Below are positions 51,281-60,242 of a stretch of 64,000 nucleotides of DNA, in pieces (the first letter of the stretch is position 1; each line of letters starts with the position of its first letter). The stretch comes from DASXAI01 sp963798445 (GTDB lineage Bacteria; Actinomycetota; Acidimicrobiia; Acidimicrobiales; Ilumatobacteraceae), in NCBI GenBank assembly GCA_963798445.1, contig CAWCTH010000003.1, forward strand, positions 1,116,001 to 1,180,000. The letters run 5' to 3'. The notes beneath the pieces were generated by a model that worked only from the letters and a program-made list of their open reading frames with translations, was not told where the DNA came from and did not search any database. Made by a program: the position numbers and the translations under genes.

Positions 51281-54200
51281 GATGGGTCTTGACGGTGGCG
51301 ACGCTCATGAAGAGCCGGCGCGCCACCTCGTCGTTGCTGTGTCCCTCGGCGACGATCGCCGCCACGCGCTGCTCGGTCGGGGTGAGGCTGGCCCAGCCGG
51401 CGGTCGGGCGGGAGCGCTCGCCTCGTGACCGCCGGGCGTACTCGATGGCATCGGCGAAGGCGAGCGCCTCGCCCTCGGCCCAGGCCGCCGGTTCGGACAG
51501 GCGCAGGTCGGCTTCGATGGCGTCCACGGTCTCGCGGTCGGGGAACTCGCGGGCGACGTAGCCGATGCGGGTCCGCTCGGCGGTGACGGCGCCGAGCAGC
51601 CGAGCGGCGGTCACCGAATGGCCGCGCTGGTGGGCGAGTACACCCAGCAGGTGGAGATCGTCGATGGCGCGTAGGTGGAGGTGGGCGGGCTCGGCGACGT
51701 CGAGGGCGTGGTGGGCATGGTTGCAGGCGCCGTCGAGGTCGCCGTCGGCTCGTGCGACGAGGGCGCGCAGGTAGCGGAGGTCCGTGACCGGCAACGGCGC
51801 ATCCTCGATCCGGGCGAGGTCGGCGGCAAAGGTGTCGATGAGGCCGTCGAGTTCGTCGCGTTCGCCGGCGGCGAGGAGTCGCGTGGCGAGGGGGATGAGG
51901 ATGTAGCTGCGCCCGGCCGGTCCGGTCGGGCAGCGTTCGTGGGCGACGCGCAGGAGTGGGATGGCGTCGGCGAATCGGCCTTCGACCACCGCTCTGGCCC
52001 AGTGGACGTGGAGTGCCGGGCCCTCCAAGCTGGCCGGGATGCTCGTCGCCCTGACTTCGGCGGCGAGCGCCTCCTCGGCGGCGGCCTGCCAGGCGGCGAG
52101 CCGTTCGAGCAGCTCGAGGTCGCCGGTGGTGTAGCCGGCCAGGGCGGCGTAGGCGTTGGTAACGAGGATGGTGGACGAGGCGTTGGGCTGGCCCGGCGTG
52201 TCGGCGACCGTTCGGGCGCGTTGAAGGTCGCCCCGATACGTCGCTGTGCAGGCGGCCAGGCCGACCATGCCCAGCGCGGTGTGGTGGGCGAATGGCAGCC
52301 CTCGGCGGGCCAGCAGCCGCCGGACGACGGCGATGGCGGCGTCGGCGGCGTCGAGGCGGCCGGTATTGGCGTGGCCGCAGGCCAGGACGAGGGCGTGCAG
52401 TACCGCGGCGTGGTCATCGCCGTCGCGGTCGGCGGCGGCGGTCAGCTCGGCCGTTTCGGCGGGTTCGAAATCCCAGAGACTCGACAGGATGGACCCATAC
52501 ATCCTCAGGTATCGCCGAGACCCAGCGTCGTCGGGATCGAGTCGCGGCTCGGCGCGGGCCAACAGCTCCTCGAACCCGGCCCATCCGAACGTGGTCCCCA
52601 TGATGGACAACCCGGAGATGGCGGCGGCCCAGCGGGGTGGGTCGTCGTTGCCGTCGCGTGCGGCCAGCCAGGCGTACTGGCGGTCGAGGTCGGGGTAGTG
52701 GCCGATCAGCATCCAGATGCCGGCGAGGGCGCGGCTGATGCGGTAGGCCTGCGTGGGGGCCGTGTCGTAGGCCCAGTCGAGGGCGGCGAAGACATCGGGG
52801 AGCATCGGGTGGGTCGGGCCGATGTCGAAGTCGTGGTCGCCCCGCCCGAGCGATTCGCACCAGTCGACGAACCAGATGGTGTGACGGTCCCGGGTCGAGG
52901 CCACCTCACCCGCTTCGCGCAGGCGGTCGAGGGAGAACTGGCGGATGGTCTCCAAGAGCCGGTAGTCGCCGGTGGTGTCGTCGAGCAGGACGAGGCTCTT
53001 GTCGACCAGGCGGCTGATGACGTCGAGCACGTCGTAAGCCGTGACCCCCACGCCGTCGGCGGCCACGGTCTCGGCCGCCTCCAACGGGAACGGGCCGCGG
53101 AACACGGCCAGGCGGCGCAACACCGCCCGCTCGGCGTCATCGAGCAGGTCAACGCTCCACGCGATGGAAGCGAGCAGGGTCTGCTGGCGGGGCAGCGCGG
53201 TGCGGGCCCCACCGGTGAGGAGCCGGAACGCGTCATCGAGCCCATGAGCGAGCCGGTCGAGGGGGACGGTGCGGGTGCGGGCGGCGGCCAGCTCCAAGGC
53301 GAGCGGGATCCCATCCAGACGGACACAGACGGCCACGACATGGGCGGCGGTGTCGTCGTCGACCAAAAGGTTGGGCCGCACCCGACGAGCCCGGTCCAAG
53401 AACAGGCGGGCCGCCTCGTAGGCGTCCAGGCGCTCAGGAGCGACCACGACGCCTGCCGCCGGTGCCCGCAGCGAGGGAACGCGCCACACCAGTTCACCGG
53501 CAACGCCGAGCGGCTCGCGGCTGGTCACCAGGACGTGCACGTCGGGGCAGGCTGACAGCACGGCGTCGACCAGCGCCGCCATCGCCGCCAAGACGTGCTC
53601 GGCGTTGTCGATCACCACCAGGGTGCGGCCGGCGTCGCGCAGATGCCGCACCACCAGCGCCGTCGTGTCAGCACCGGCAGCGGCGCTCGCCCCGACCGCC
53701 CCCGCCACCCGCTCGGCCGCTGCCTCGGCAGAGGTCACCGGGGCGAGATCGACCCACCACGTCCCCCCGGGATGGTGCTCCACCAGGTCGGCGGCGGCGT
53801 GCAGGGCGAGGCGGGTCTTGCCGCACCCACCCGAACCGGTCAACGTCACCAACCGCTCCTGCCGAATCAGGCCGGTGACCGTGGCCAGTTCCTGCTCACG
53901 CCCGACGAACGACGTCAACACCGCCGGCAGGTTGTGGGGGACGGCATCGAGCGACCGCAACGGCGGGAACCCCGATGGCAGGCCCGGCGCCGTCACCTGC
54001 CACACCCGCTCGGGGCGAGACAGGTCCCGGAGGCGAACCGTTCCCAGGTCCACCAGCTGGGCGTCACCCGGATCGTCGGCCACCAGCGCCGCCGCCGAGG
54101 CGGACAGCACGATCTGACCTCCGTGGGCGCAGCCCCGCAGCCGGGCACACCGGATGATGGCCCGGCCCACGTAGTTCCCCTCGTCGCGCAGTTGCGCCTC

Positions 54201-54557
54201 GCCCGTGTGTACCGCCATGCGCACCCGCAGCCACGGCAGCTCCGCCGTCAGCGCCTGTTGGGCCTGCACCGCCGCTCGCACCGCGTCACCGGCGCGGGCG
54301 AAGGCGGCCACGACACTGTCGCCTTCGCCCTGCTCCACCGGCCGGACGCCGCCGTGATCGGCGATGGCCTCGTCGAGCAGGTCGTAGTGCCGGGCGATGG
54401 CCGCACCCATGTCGGCCGGCCGCTCCTCCCACAGGCGGCTCGACCCCTCCACATCGGTCAGCAGGAACGTCACCGTCCCCGCCGGCAGCAAGAACTGCTC
54501 CCCCACCAGATCAGTCTGCATCACGAAAGGGCGGCTCAACACCGGCAGCGCATCCAT
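51210..54557 (-). CDS. Cyclase-domain/NB-ARC ATPase/TPR/LuxR transcriptional regulator
   Basis: About 1,115 residues from ATG 54557 (an ATG at 54572 adds five). Domain order: class III cyclase-like domain (~25-190) with FLLTDVEGSS, EQGEGDSVVAAF and YVGRAIIRCARLR, keeping both metal Asp; an NB-ARC/STAND ATPase from ~210 with TLTGSGGCGKTRLA (Walker A), TLVVIDNAEH (Walker B) and VLVTSREPLG (sensor); a winged-helix and TPR-like helical region (~480-1030); and a LuxR helix-turn-helix at the C-terminus (LTPTEQRVAAIVAEGHSNDEVA). Such STAND regulators are usually activated by ligand and ATP to switch on nearby operons. Whether the cyclase domain is catalytic or only a sensor is unknown. Confidence 0.92.
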   Translation of the reverse strand: MDALPVLSRPFVMQTDLVGEQFLLPAGTVTFLLTDVEGSSRLWEERPADMGAAIARHYDLLDEAIADHGGVRPVEQGEGDSVVAAFARAGDAVRAAVQAQQALTAELPWLRVRMAVHTGEAQLRDEGNYVGRAIIRCARLRGCAHGGQIVLSASAAALVADDPGDAQLVDLGTVRLRDLSRPERVWQVTAPGLPSGFPPLRSLDAVPHNLPAVLTSFVGREQELATVTGLIRQERLVTLTGSGGCGKTRLALHAAADLVEHHPGGTWWVDLAPVTSAEAAAERVAGAVGASAAAGADTTALVVRHLRDAGRTLVVIDNAEHVLAAMAALVDAVLSACPDVHVLVTSREPLGVAGELVWRVPSLRAPAAGVVVAPERLDAYEAARLFLDRARRVRPNLLVDDDTAAHVVAVCVRLDGIPLALELAAARTRTVPLDRLAHGLDDAFRLLTGGARTALPRQQTLLASIAWSVDLLDDAERAVLRRLAVFRGPFPLEAAETVAADGVGVTAYDVLDVISRLVDKSLVLLDDTTGDYRLLETIRQFSLDRLREAGEVASTRDRHTIWFVDWCESLGRGDHDFDIGPTHPMLPDVFAALDWAYDTAPTQAYRISRALAGIWMLIGHYPDLDRQYAWLAARDGNDDPPRWAAAISGLSIMGTTFGWAGFEELLARAEPRLDPDDAGSRRYLRMYGSILSSLWDFEPAETAELTAAADRDGDDHAAVLHALVLACGHANTGRLDAADAAIAVVRRLLARRGLPFAHHTALGMVGLAACTATYRGDLQRARTVADTPGQPNASSTILVTNAYAALAGYTTGDLELLERLAAWQAAAEEALAAEVRATSIPASLEGPALHVHWARAVVEGRFADAIPLLRVAHERCPTGPAGRSYILIPLATRLLAAGERDELDGLIDTFAADLARIEDAPLPVTDLRYLRALVARADGDLDGACNHAHHALDVAEPAHLHLRAIDDLHLLGVLAHQRGHSVTAARLLGAVTAERTRIGYVAREFPDRETVDAIEADLRLSEPAAWAEGEALAFADAIEYARRSRGERSRPTAGWASLTPTEQRVAAIVAEGHSNDEVARRLFMSVATVKTHLTHIYAKTGVSSRTALAATLPRR

Positions 54558-54694
54558 GGCCGCCACCATCACCGATCAGCGGAGCCACAACATCGATCGA
54601 TCGTCCGATCCGGCCGACCCGAGGTCGTAGAACCCAGCCGGACGCCACCTACGACTCCACGCGTGCTCGGGAGCGTCCGCGGCCGAAGCGACCT

Positions 54695-55711
54695 TTACGA
54701 CGAACCGTCGTGATCGTGGCCGGCGACAGCGGCGAGTTCGCCGTCGAGGAACTCGGTCAACTCGGCGTGCGTCATCGTCGCGCCGTGGGCTCGTTGGGGG
54801 AGACAGCTGGCGCGGTCGACCAGTACGTCGAGCTGGTCGAGGGTCGGTTGGTAGTAACTCGGGTAGGGAGCGTTGACGTGGGCGTGGACCCAGGCGTCGA
54901 CGGCGCTGGCGGCATCCAGGCGGCCGACACGCGCCAGCCAGACGGCGGCCCGCATCGCCAGCATGACCAGCGCGAAGTCGTAACGCACCTCGTGGATCCG
55001 TGCGAGCGTGGCGCGGAGGGCGACGGCATCGCGGCGATCACCGCGGTCGGTCAGCGGCATGATGGCGAGGCTCATGCAGATCGCTTCGGCGAACACGTTG
55101 CCCGCCGCTCTGCTGCACCCGATGGCGTGTTGGAGGCCGTCGACGGCGTCGCCCAGGTCGAGCCCCTCGCCCAGCTTCGGGTTCAGGTACCGGTAGCCGT
55201 GCAAGGCCGAGCCGGCGATCGCCTGGACGCTCGGACTGCCGCTCGTCTGGGCGAGCCGGTACATCCGGGCGACGAGCGCCGGAGCGGGTGCCGCCATGGT
55301 CGCCGCCACGATGTTGGTGAGGAGCCAAGCTTCGGTGATGGGGTTGCCACATCGGGGCTCGCTCTCATCGACCCATCGGGCAGCCCGTTCGATCCCATCA
55401 GGGTCGTTGGTCGTGAACGCGGCCACCGCTCTGGCCTGCCAGATCTGTTCGACGTCACGGGTGACGAGGTGCGGCGCCTCAGGATCAAGAGCGGCAAGGG
55501 CGTCGGTAAGGGAGTCGGTGTCCTCGGCAAAACCACTCCACAGCACGACGGCGGCACTGGCGATCTGTCCGGTGTCGGCGCCGGCGGCGCGGGTGGCGAC
55601 GGCCCAGTCGGCCCCAAGATCGTCGCCGAGATCGTCGCCGCCGCCGCCGTTGACGCGCACCGCCCCGCCCACCACGGTGTCGGCGGCCATCAAGTCGCGG
55701 CGCGTCGTCAA
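54695..55711 (-). CDS. TPR-like helical protein, probable relic of a STAND regulator
   Basis: A 338-residue protein with no recognised catalytic motif. It is almost all helical (IWQARAVAAFTTNDPDGIERAARWVDE, CSRAAGNVFAEAICMSLAIMPL, ALVMLAMRAAVWLARVGRLD) and resembles the C-terminal TPR-like region of cyclase/ATPase regulators such as its neighbour at 51210-54557, but has no ATPase and no helix-turn-helix. The first ~50 residues (DDLGDDLGADWAVA) look non-homologous. It may be a truncated duplicate of such a regulator. The 122-base gap from the LuxR gene shows nothing else. Confidence 0.6.
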   Translation of the reverse strand: MTTRRDLMAADTVVGGAVRVNGGGGDDLGDDLGADWAVATRAAGADTGQIASAAVVLWSGFAEDTDSLTDALAALDPEAPHLVTRDVEQIWQARAVAAFTTNDPDGIERAARWVDESEPRCGNPITEAWLLTNIVAATMAAPAPALVARMYRLAQTSGSPSVQAIAGSALHGYRYLNPKLGEGLDLGDAVDGLQHAIGCSRAAGNVFAEAICMSLAIMPLTDRGDRRDAVALRATLARIHEVRYDFALVMLAMRAAVWLARVGRLDAASAVDAWVHAHVNAPYPSYYQPTLDQLDVLVDRASCLPQRAHGATMTHAELTEFLDGELAAVAGHDHDGSS

Positions 55712-55740
55712 TCGGCGTCGAACTCACTCTGAGTGCGCCA

Positions 55741-55843
55741 GTTCTCGGTGCATCTACGCTTCTCGGTGCGCCAGTGCGTCAGATTTGCAGCAGAAACGCA
55801 CCCAGAACCATCACCACGACCCACGTCCGACACGGACCGTGAC
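55741..55843. repeat. Dispersed ~100-base intergenic element, copy 2
   Basis: It starts GTTCTCGGTGCATCTACGC with TTCTCGGTGC repeated 18 bases on, and aligns with 27652-27755 over its full length. It sits in the 266-base gap (55712-55977) between the TPR-like gene and tRNA-Gln; I see no gene in the rest of that gap. Confidence 0.7.
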
Positions 55844-55977
55844 GATGACCAACGTGTGTCCCGATGTGCGCTCGTTCGGGCGCTTGTGGGCGTCGAATCG
55901 AGACGTCAGCTCGAGATCGCGCCCACAGGCCCGTAAATGGCGTCACCAGATCGGCCAGGAGCGCAGGCCACCAGTAG

Positions 55978-56050
55978 CTGGCGGGGCAGGACTCGAACCT
56001 GCAACCCCCGGATCCAAAGTCCGGTGTTCTGCCAGTTGAACTACCCGCCA
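55978..56050 (-). tRNA. tRNA-Gln (anticodon UUG)
   Basis: Read on the minus strand from 56050. The acceptor stem TGGCGGG pairs with CCCGCCA. The D arm is GTTC/GAAC, the anticodon stem CCGGA/TCCGG with loop CTTTGGA (anticodon TTG), and the T arm GCAGG-TTCGAGT-CCTGC. The discriminator base is G. CCA is not encoded, so it must be added after transcription. All four stems close. I looked for an integrase or a repeated 3' end that would mark an integration site and saw none. Confidence 0.95.
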
Positions 56051-56108
56051 AGGGCACGTCACACGGTACTGCCGACAGAGCGACGCTCCGCTTTGGTACA
56101 ACCTTTCC

Positions 56109-57203
56109 ATGCGCACCCGTGCCGTCTCCGCCATCGTGTTGGCCGCTGGAGAGGGTGCCCGGATGCAGTCGGAGCGCCCCAAGCCGCTCCACCTGCTCTG
56201 CGGCCGGCCGATGATCATGCACGTCCTCGAGGGTCTGGCCGATCTGCAGGTGACCCGCACCGTGGTGGTCACCGGTCACGGCGCCGAGCGCGTCACCAAG
56301 AAGGTGCAGGACCAGAGCCCCGATGTCCTCAACGTCGTCTTCGTCGAGCAGCCTGTCCAGCGGGGCACCGGCGATGCCGTCAGCGTGGGCCTCACCGCCT
56401 TCCCCGACGACGACGTCGACGACACCTCGGCGGTCGTCGTCCTCCCGGGCGACCACCCATTGCTCCAGCCGGCCACGGTGGCTGACCTGGTACGGGCGCA
56501 TGAGAGCGCCGGCAACGCGGCCACCGTGCTGTCGGCCATCGTCGACGACCCCACCGGGTACGGCCGCGTCCTGCGGGGCAAGGACGGGCGCGTCACGGGC
56601 ATCGTGGAGCAACGCGACGCCACGGCCGACGAGCGCGCCATCACCGAGGTCAACACCAGCATCTACTGCTTCCGGCGCGACCTGTTGGGGCCGGCCCTGC
56701 GCCGCCTCTCCCCCGACAACGCCCAGGGCGAGTACTACCTCACCGACGTGATCGCAGTCCTGTCGTCGGCCGGCTACTCGGTCGGGGCCATGGTGCTGAC
56801 CGACCACCTCGAGGCCCAGGGCGTCAACGACCGGGCCCAGCTGGCCCTGGCCGAAACCGAGCTGCGGGCCCGCACCAACCGGCGGTGGTTGCTGGCGGGC
56901 GTCACCATGCTCGATCCGGATCAGACCTACATCGATGTCACGGTCGAACTGAGCCGCGACGTCACGCTGTTCCCGGGCACCATGCTCCAGGGCACCACGG
57001 TCGTGGCCGCCGGCTGCGAGATCGGCCCCGACACCCGTCTCGTCGACTGCGTGGTCGGTGCCGGCGCCCTCGTGGAGCACAGCGTGGCCCGCGATGCCGA
57101 GATCGGCGAGGGTGCCCGCGTGGGACCGTACGCGGTGCTGTCACCCGGCACCGTGGTCCCCGCATGGACGGTGACTGGAGCCTTCTACACTGGGACGTCG
57201 TGA
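56109..57203 (+). CDS. GlmU-like N-acetylglucosamine-1-phosphate uridylyltransferase, short form
   Basis: A 364-residue protein. The nucleotidyltransferase domain (about 1-230) has AIVLAAGEGARMQSERPKPLH, EQPVQRGTGDAV, VVLPGDHPLL, DDPTGYGRV and EVNTSIYCF, the full UTP and GlcNAc-1-P site of GlmU. Residues ~255-355 form left-handed beta-helix repeats, but the protein stops at VPAWTVTGAFYTGTS, about 100 residues short of normal GlmU. It thus lacks the acetyltransferase active site (the conserved His, Tyr and Lys near residues 350-400 of E. coli GlmU). The acetylation step would need another enzyme. The stop overlaps the upstream candidate start of prs, as in the usual glmU-prs pair. Confidence 0.88.
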   Translation: MRTRAVSAIVLAAGEGARMQSERPKPLHLLCGRPMIMHVLEGLADLQVTRTVVVTGHGAERVTKKVQDQSPDVLNVVFVEQPVQRGTGDAVSVGLTAFPDDDVDDTSAVVVLPGDHPLLQPATVADLVRAHESAGNAATVLSAIVDDPTGYGRVLRGKDGRVTGIVEQRDATADERAITEVNTSIYCFRRDLLGPALRRLSPDNAQGEYYLTDVIAVLSSAGYSVGAMVLTDHLEAQGVNDRAQLALAETELRARTNRRWLLAGVTMLDPDQTYIDVTVELSRDVTLFPGTMLQGTTVVAAGCEIGPDTRLVDCVVGAGALVEHSVARDAEIGEGARVGPYAVLSPGTVVPAWTVTGAFYTGTS

Positions 57204-57205
57204 CG

Positions 57206-58186
57206 ATGGAGCGGGTGACGAAGAAGCGGATGGCGCTCTACACCGGAGCGTGCCACCCCTCACTCGCTGACGACATCGCCGAGTACCTCGACGTGGAGCT
57301 GGGCGACCCTGGACTGGTCACCTTCGCCAACGGCGAGATGCGGGCCCGCTACGCCGAGAGCATCCGCGGCACCGACGTCTTCATCATCCAGAGCCATTAC
57401 GCCTGCGACGGTCGGTCCATCAACGACTCCATCATGGAGCAGCTCATCATGATCGACGCCGCCCATCGGGCGTCGGCCAAGCGCATCACGGCGGTGTGCC
57501 CCTTCTACGGCTACGCCCGCCAGGACCGCAAGGCCACGGGGCGCGAGCCCATCACCGCCCGCATGGTGGCCAACATGTTCCGCGCCGCCGGTGCGAAGCG
57601 CATGGTGTCTGTCGACCTCCACTCGGGCCAGATCCAGGGCTTCTTCGACGGGCCGGTCGACCACCTCACGGCCATGCCGGTGCTGGAGAGCTACATCCGC
57701 GAGCACAGCGACGACCCGGTGATGGTGTCGCCGGACGCCGGCCGGGTGAAGGTGGCCGAGCGCTACGCCCAGCACCTCGACGCCGACGTGGCCTTCATCA
57801 ACAAGCGCCGGCCCAAGGGCGTCGACAACGTGGCCGTGGCCAAGGAGGTCATCGGCGATGTCGAGGGCCGCCAGTGCGTCATCGTCGACGACATGATCGA
57901 CACCGCCGGCACGGTCGTGTCGGCGGCCGAGATCCTGCTCGACCGTGGCGCCACCGAGGTGTGGGCCATGGCCACCCACGGCGTGCTGTCAGGACCGGCC
58001 GTCGACCGGCTCAAGAACTCCCCGATCAGCCGGGTCGTGATCACCAACACCCTGCCGCTGCCGCCCGAGAAGCAGTTCGACAAGGTCGAGGTGCTGTCGG
58101 TGGCCAAGATCATCGCCGACGCCCTGGACGCCGTGTTCGAGGACACCAGCGTCAGCGAGATCTTCGGCGGCGAGAACCAGACCTGA
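57206..58186 (+). CDS. prs: Ribose-phosphate pyrophosphokinase (PRPP synthetase)
   Basis: A 326-residue enzyme from ATG 57206; GTG 57200 overlaps the previous stop and is an alternative. It makes PRPP from ribose 5-phosphate and ATP for nucleotide, His and Trp synthesis. FANGEMRARYAESIRGTDVF, CPFYGYARQDRK, DLHSGQIQGFFDGPVDHL and the PRPP loop VIVDDMIDTAGTV are diagnostic. Length is normal. A strong hairpin and a repeat element follow its stop. Confidence 0.96.
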   Translation: MERVTKKRMALYTGACHPSLADDIAEYLDVELGDPGLVTFANGEMRARYAESIRGTDVFIIQSHYACDGRSINDSIMEQLIMIDAAHRASAKRITAVCPFYGYARQDRKATGREPITARMVANMFRAAGAKRMVSVDLHSGQIQGFFDGPVDHLTAMPVLESYIREHSDDPVMVSPDAGRVKVAERYAQHLDADVAFINKRRPKGVDNVAVAKEVIGDVEGRQCVIVDDMIDTAGTVVSAAEILLDRGATEVWAMATHGVLSGPAVDRLKNSPISRVVITNTLPLPPEKQFDKVEVLSVAKIIADALDAVFEDTSVSEIFGGENQT

Positions 58187-58191
58187 TCCTG

Positions 58192-58208
58192 GGGCGCCTT
58201 CGGCGCCC
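58192..58208. terminator. Hairpin after prs
   Basis: GGGCGCC-TTC-GGCGCCC is a perfect seven-pair stem with a three-base loop, five bases after the prs stop. It has no T-tract, but GC-rich stems like this often end transcripts in high-GC actinobacteria. It joins the repeat element beginning at 58209. Confidence 0.55.
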
Positions 58209-58287
58209 GCTCGCTCCGCTCGAACAATCGGTACTCGCTCGGCACGCCGCCGCACTGCGGCGCCAGCGTCGCCGAACGGCGCCGCAC
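58209..58287. repeat. Solo, diverged copy of the 93-base hairpin unit
   Basis: CGCTCGAACAATCGGTACTCG and following bases line up with the units at 27088-27484 (CGCTCGGACAATCGGTGCTC there). The central hairpin is kept as GCCGCCGC-ACT-GCGGCGCC (58246-58264), with a T-A pair of the array changed to C-G. The second hairpin is CGCCG-AA-CGGCG. It lies between prs and the kinase gene. Confidence 0.8.
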
Positions 58288-58337
58288 ATACCCGGGCGGA
58301 CGGGCTGCACGACACGGCGACGGGTGACCTCGCTACG

Positions 58338-59513
58338 TTGGACCGGGTGGCGGCGACGGGTGAGGTTCTCGACGGCCGGTACCGGCTCGGCGCCGTCCTC
58401 GGCCGCGGCGGGATGGCCGACGTCTTCCGGGCCCACGATCGGGTCACCGACCAGGACGTGGCGGTCAAGGTGCTCCGCACCGCCGATCCGTCGACCGTCC
58501 GCTGGCTCGGCCGGGAGCAGGCGGCGCTGCAGCGCCTCGATCACCCGACCCTGGTGCGGCTGCGGGCGACGGGCCTGGACGACGGTCGCCCGTATCTTGT
58601 GCTCGACCTCGTAGAAGGCCAGTCCCTGGCCGCCGTTCTGGACGACGGTCGCTTGTCGGTCGGGAGGGCCGCCGAGTTGGGCGCCCACGTGGCCGACGCC
58701 CTGGCCCACGCCCATGCCATGGGCGTGACCCACCGCGACGTCAAGCCCGCCAACATCCTGATCGACGGCGCCGGGCGTCCCCATCTCACCGACTTCGGCG
58801 TCGCCCGTCTCAGCGAGGTGACAACGGCCACGGCCGCCGGGGTGGTGATCGGCACTGCCGCCTACCTCGCCCCTGAGCAGGTTCGCGCCGAGCAGGTCGG
58901 ACCCCCCGCCGACGTCTATGCCCTCGGTCTCGTCGTCCTGGAGTGCATCACCGGCGAGCGGGCGTTTCCCGGCTCCTTCCCCGAGGCGGCGATGGCCCAC
59001 CTGGCCCGGTCGCCGGACCTGCCGGCGGCGCTTCCGGCCGACCTGCGCGCCACGCTGGCGGCCGCCACGGCGATGAGGCCCGAGGACCGGCCGGGCGCAT
59101 CCGAGCTGGCCGCGGCACTGAGGCACCCGGCCGAACCACTCGCGACGCGGCCAATGGCTCGTCCCGCCGACGACGGCGCGACCGTCGTGGCGGCGTCCAC
59201 GCAGGTCCTGCCCCCGATCGTCTACCCGGAACCGCCTCGCCCCGCCCACCGACGAAGGGGCGTGCTCGTGGCCGCCGGCATCGGCGGCATCATCGGCATC
59301 ACCGGTGGCCTCGTGGCGGTACGGGCGGCGAATTCCGGCACACCCTCGGGCCCCCCACCGACGACCGCCCCCGCGGCGGTAACGGTGTCCGTGGCCGTCA
59401 CCACCACGGTGCCCACGACAGTGGCGACCACGGCGGCCAACCCGCCGGCGACTCGGCCCGCTGCGGTGCCACCCACGCCGAAGCCGAAGGGCAAGAAGAA
59501 GGCGAACGGCTAG
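58338..59513 (+). CDS. PknB-type Ser/Thr protein kinase with one membrane helix
   Basis: Up to 391 residues from TTG 58338; GTG 58347 is an alternative. The kinase domain (about 10-260) has LGRGGMADVF (Gly loop), VAVKVL (Lys), THRDVKPANILI (catalytic loop), TDFGVARL (DFG) and GTAAYLAPEQ (activation segment). One membrane helix lies at about 298-325 (GVLVAAGIGGIIGITGGLVAV), followed by a short Thr/Pro-rich extracytoplasmic tail ending in KPKGKKKANG. There are no PASTA repeats, so the sensed signal is unclear. It sits alone between prs and the bL25 gene. Confidence 0.92.
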   Translation: MDRVAATGEVLDGRYRLGAVLGRGGMADVFRAHDRVTDQDVAVKVLRTADPSTVRWLGREQAALQRLDHPTLVRLRATGLDDGRPYLVLDLVEGQSLAAVLDDGRLSVGRAAELGAHVADALAHAHAMGVTHRDVKPANILIDGAGRPHLTDFGVARLSEVTTATAAGVVIGTAAYLAPEQVRAEQVGPPADVYALGLVVLECITGERAFPGSFPEAAMAHLARSPDLPAALPADLRATLAAATAMRPEDRPGASELAAALRHPAEPLATRPMARPADDGATVVAASTQVLPPIVYPEPPRPAHRRRGVLVAAGIGGIIGITGGLVAVRAANSGTPSGPPPTTAPAAVTVSVAVTTTVPTTVATTAANPPATRPAAVPPTPKPKGKKKANG

Positions 59514-59579
59514 GCGCCGCCACGGCCAGGACCTACACTCTCTCGGTTTGCTAGGTCGCCAGCTTCAGAGGAGCGCGCC

Positions 59580-60230
59580 ATGTCAGAGTCCATCCTCGTC
59601 GCCGAGACCGGTCGACCCACCGGTTCCCGCGCCACCGGGCGGTTGCGCGCCGCCGGCAAGATCCCCGGCGTCCTGTACGGCCACGGCCTCGCACCCGTAC
59701 CGCTCGCCGTCGACCGGCGCGAGCTGCGCCATGCCCTCTCCGGGCCCGCCGGCGTCAACGCCGTCGTCCGGCTCCAGATCGGCAGCGACACCCATCCCAC
59801 GGTCGTGAAGGACCTGCAGCGCCATCCTGTGCGCCGCAACGTCACCCACATCGACTTCATCGTGGTGCGGATGGACGAGGAGATCACCGTCGACGTCCCC
59901 ATCGTGCTCGAGGGCGAGGCCAAGCGGCTGCAGCAGGACGGTGGCGTGATCGAGCAAGCGCTCACCTCCCTGGCCGTCGTCACCACCCCGGCCACCATCC
60001 CGCCGCAGATCACCATCGACATCAGCGACCTCGCCGTCGGTGACATCGTGCGCGTCGGTGACCTCGTGCTGCCGGCGGGCGTGACGTCGGACCTCGATCC
60101 CGAAACCGCCGTGCTCATCGCCGCCGGCTCGGCCGCGCTCGAGGCTGAAGTGGCCGCCGCTGAAGGTGAGGCCGAAGGCGAAGGCGAAGAGGCCGGTGCC
60201 GCCGAGGGCGGGGCCGACGCCAGCGAGTAG
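59580..60230 (+). CDS. rplY: Large ribosomal subunit protein bL25 (general stress protein Ctc)
   Basis: A 216-residue protein that binds 5S rRNA. The N-terminal bL25 domain (about 1-95) has RPTGSRATGRLRAAGKIPGVLYG; the C-terminal TL5/Ctc beta domain (about 100-185) has HIDFIVVRMDEEITVDVPI and PPQITIDISDLAVGD. A Glu/Ala/Gly-rich acidic tail closes it. GAGGAG lies seven bases before the ATG. It is followed 12 bases later by pth, the usual order. Confidence 0.95.
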   Translation: MSESILVAETGRPTGSRATGRLRAAGKIPGVLYGHGLAPVPLAVDRRELRHALSGPAGVNAVVRLQIGSDTHPTVVKDLQRHPVRRNVTHIDFIVVRMDEEITVDVPIVLEGEAKRLQQDGGVIEQALTSLAVVTTPATIPPQITIDISDLAVGDIVRVGDLVLPAGVTSDLDPETAVLIAAGSAALEAEVAAAEGEAEGEGEEAGAAEGGADASE

Positions 60231-60242
60231 TCCGGCGAGCCG

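Noticed and set aside
55978..56050. tRNA-Gln as the attachment site of an integrated element
   Set aside because: I found no integrase, no repeated tRNA 3' end, and housekeeping genes directly on one side.
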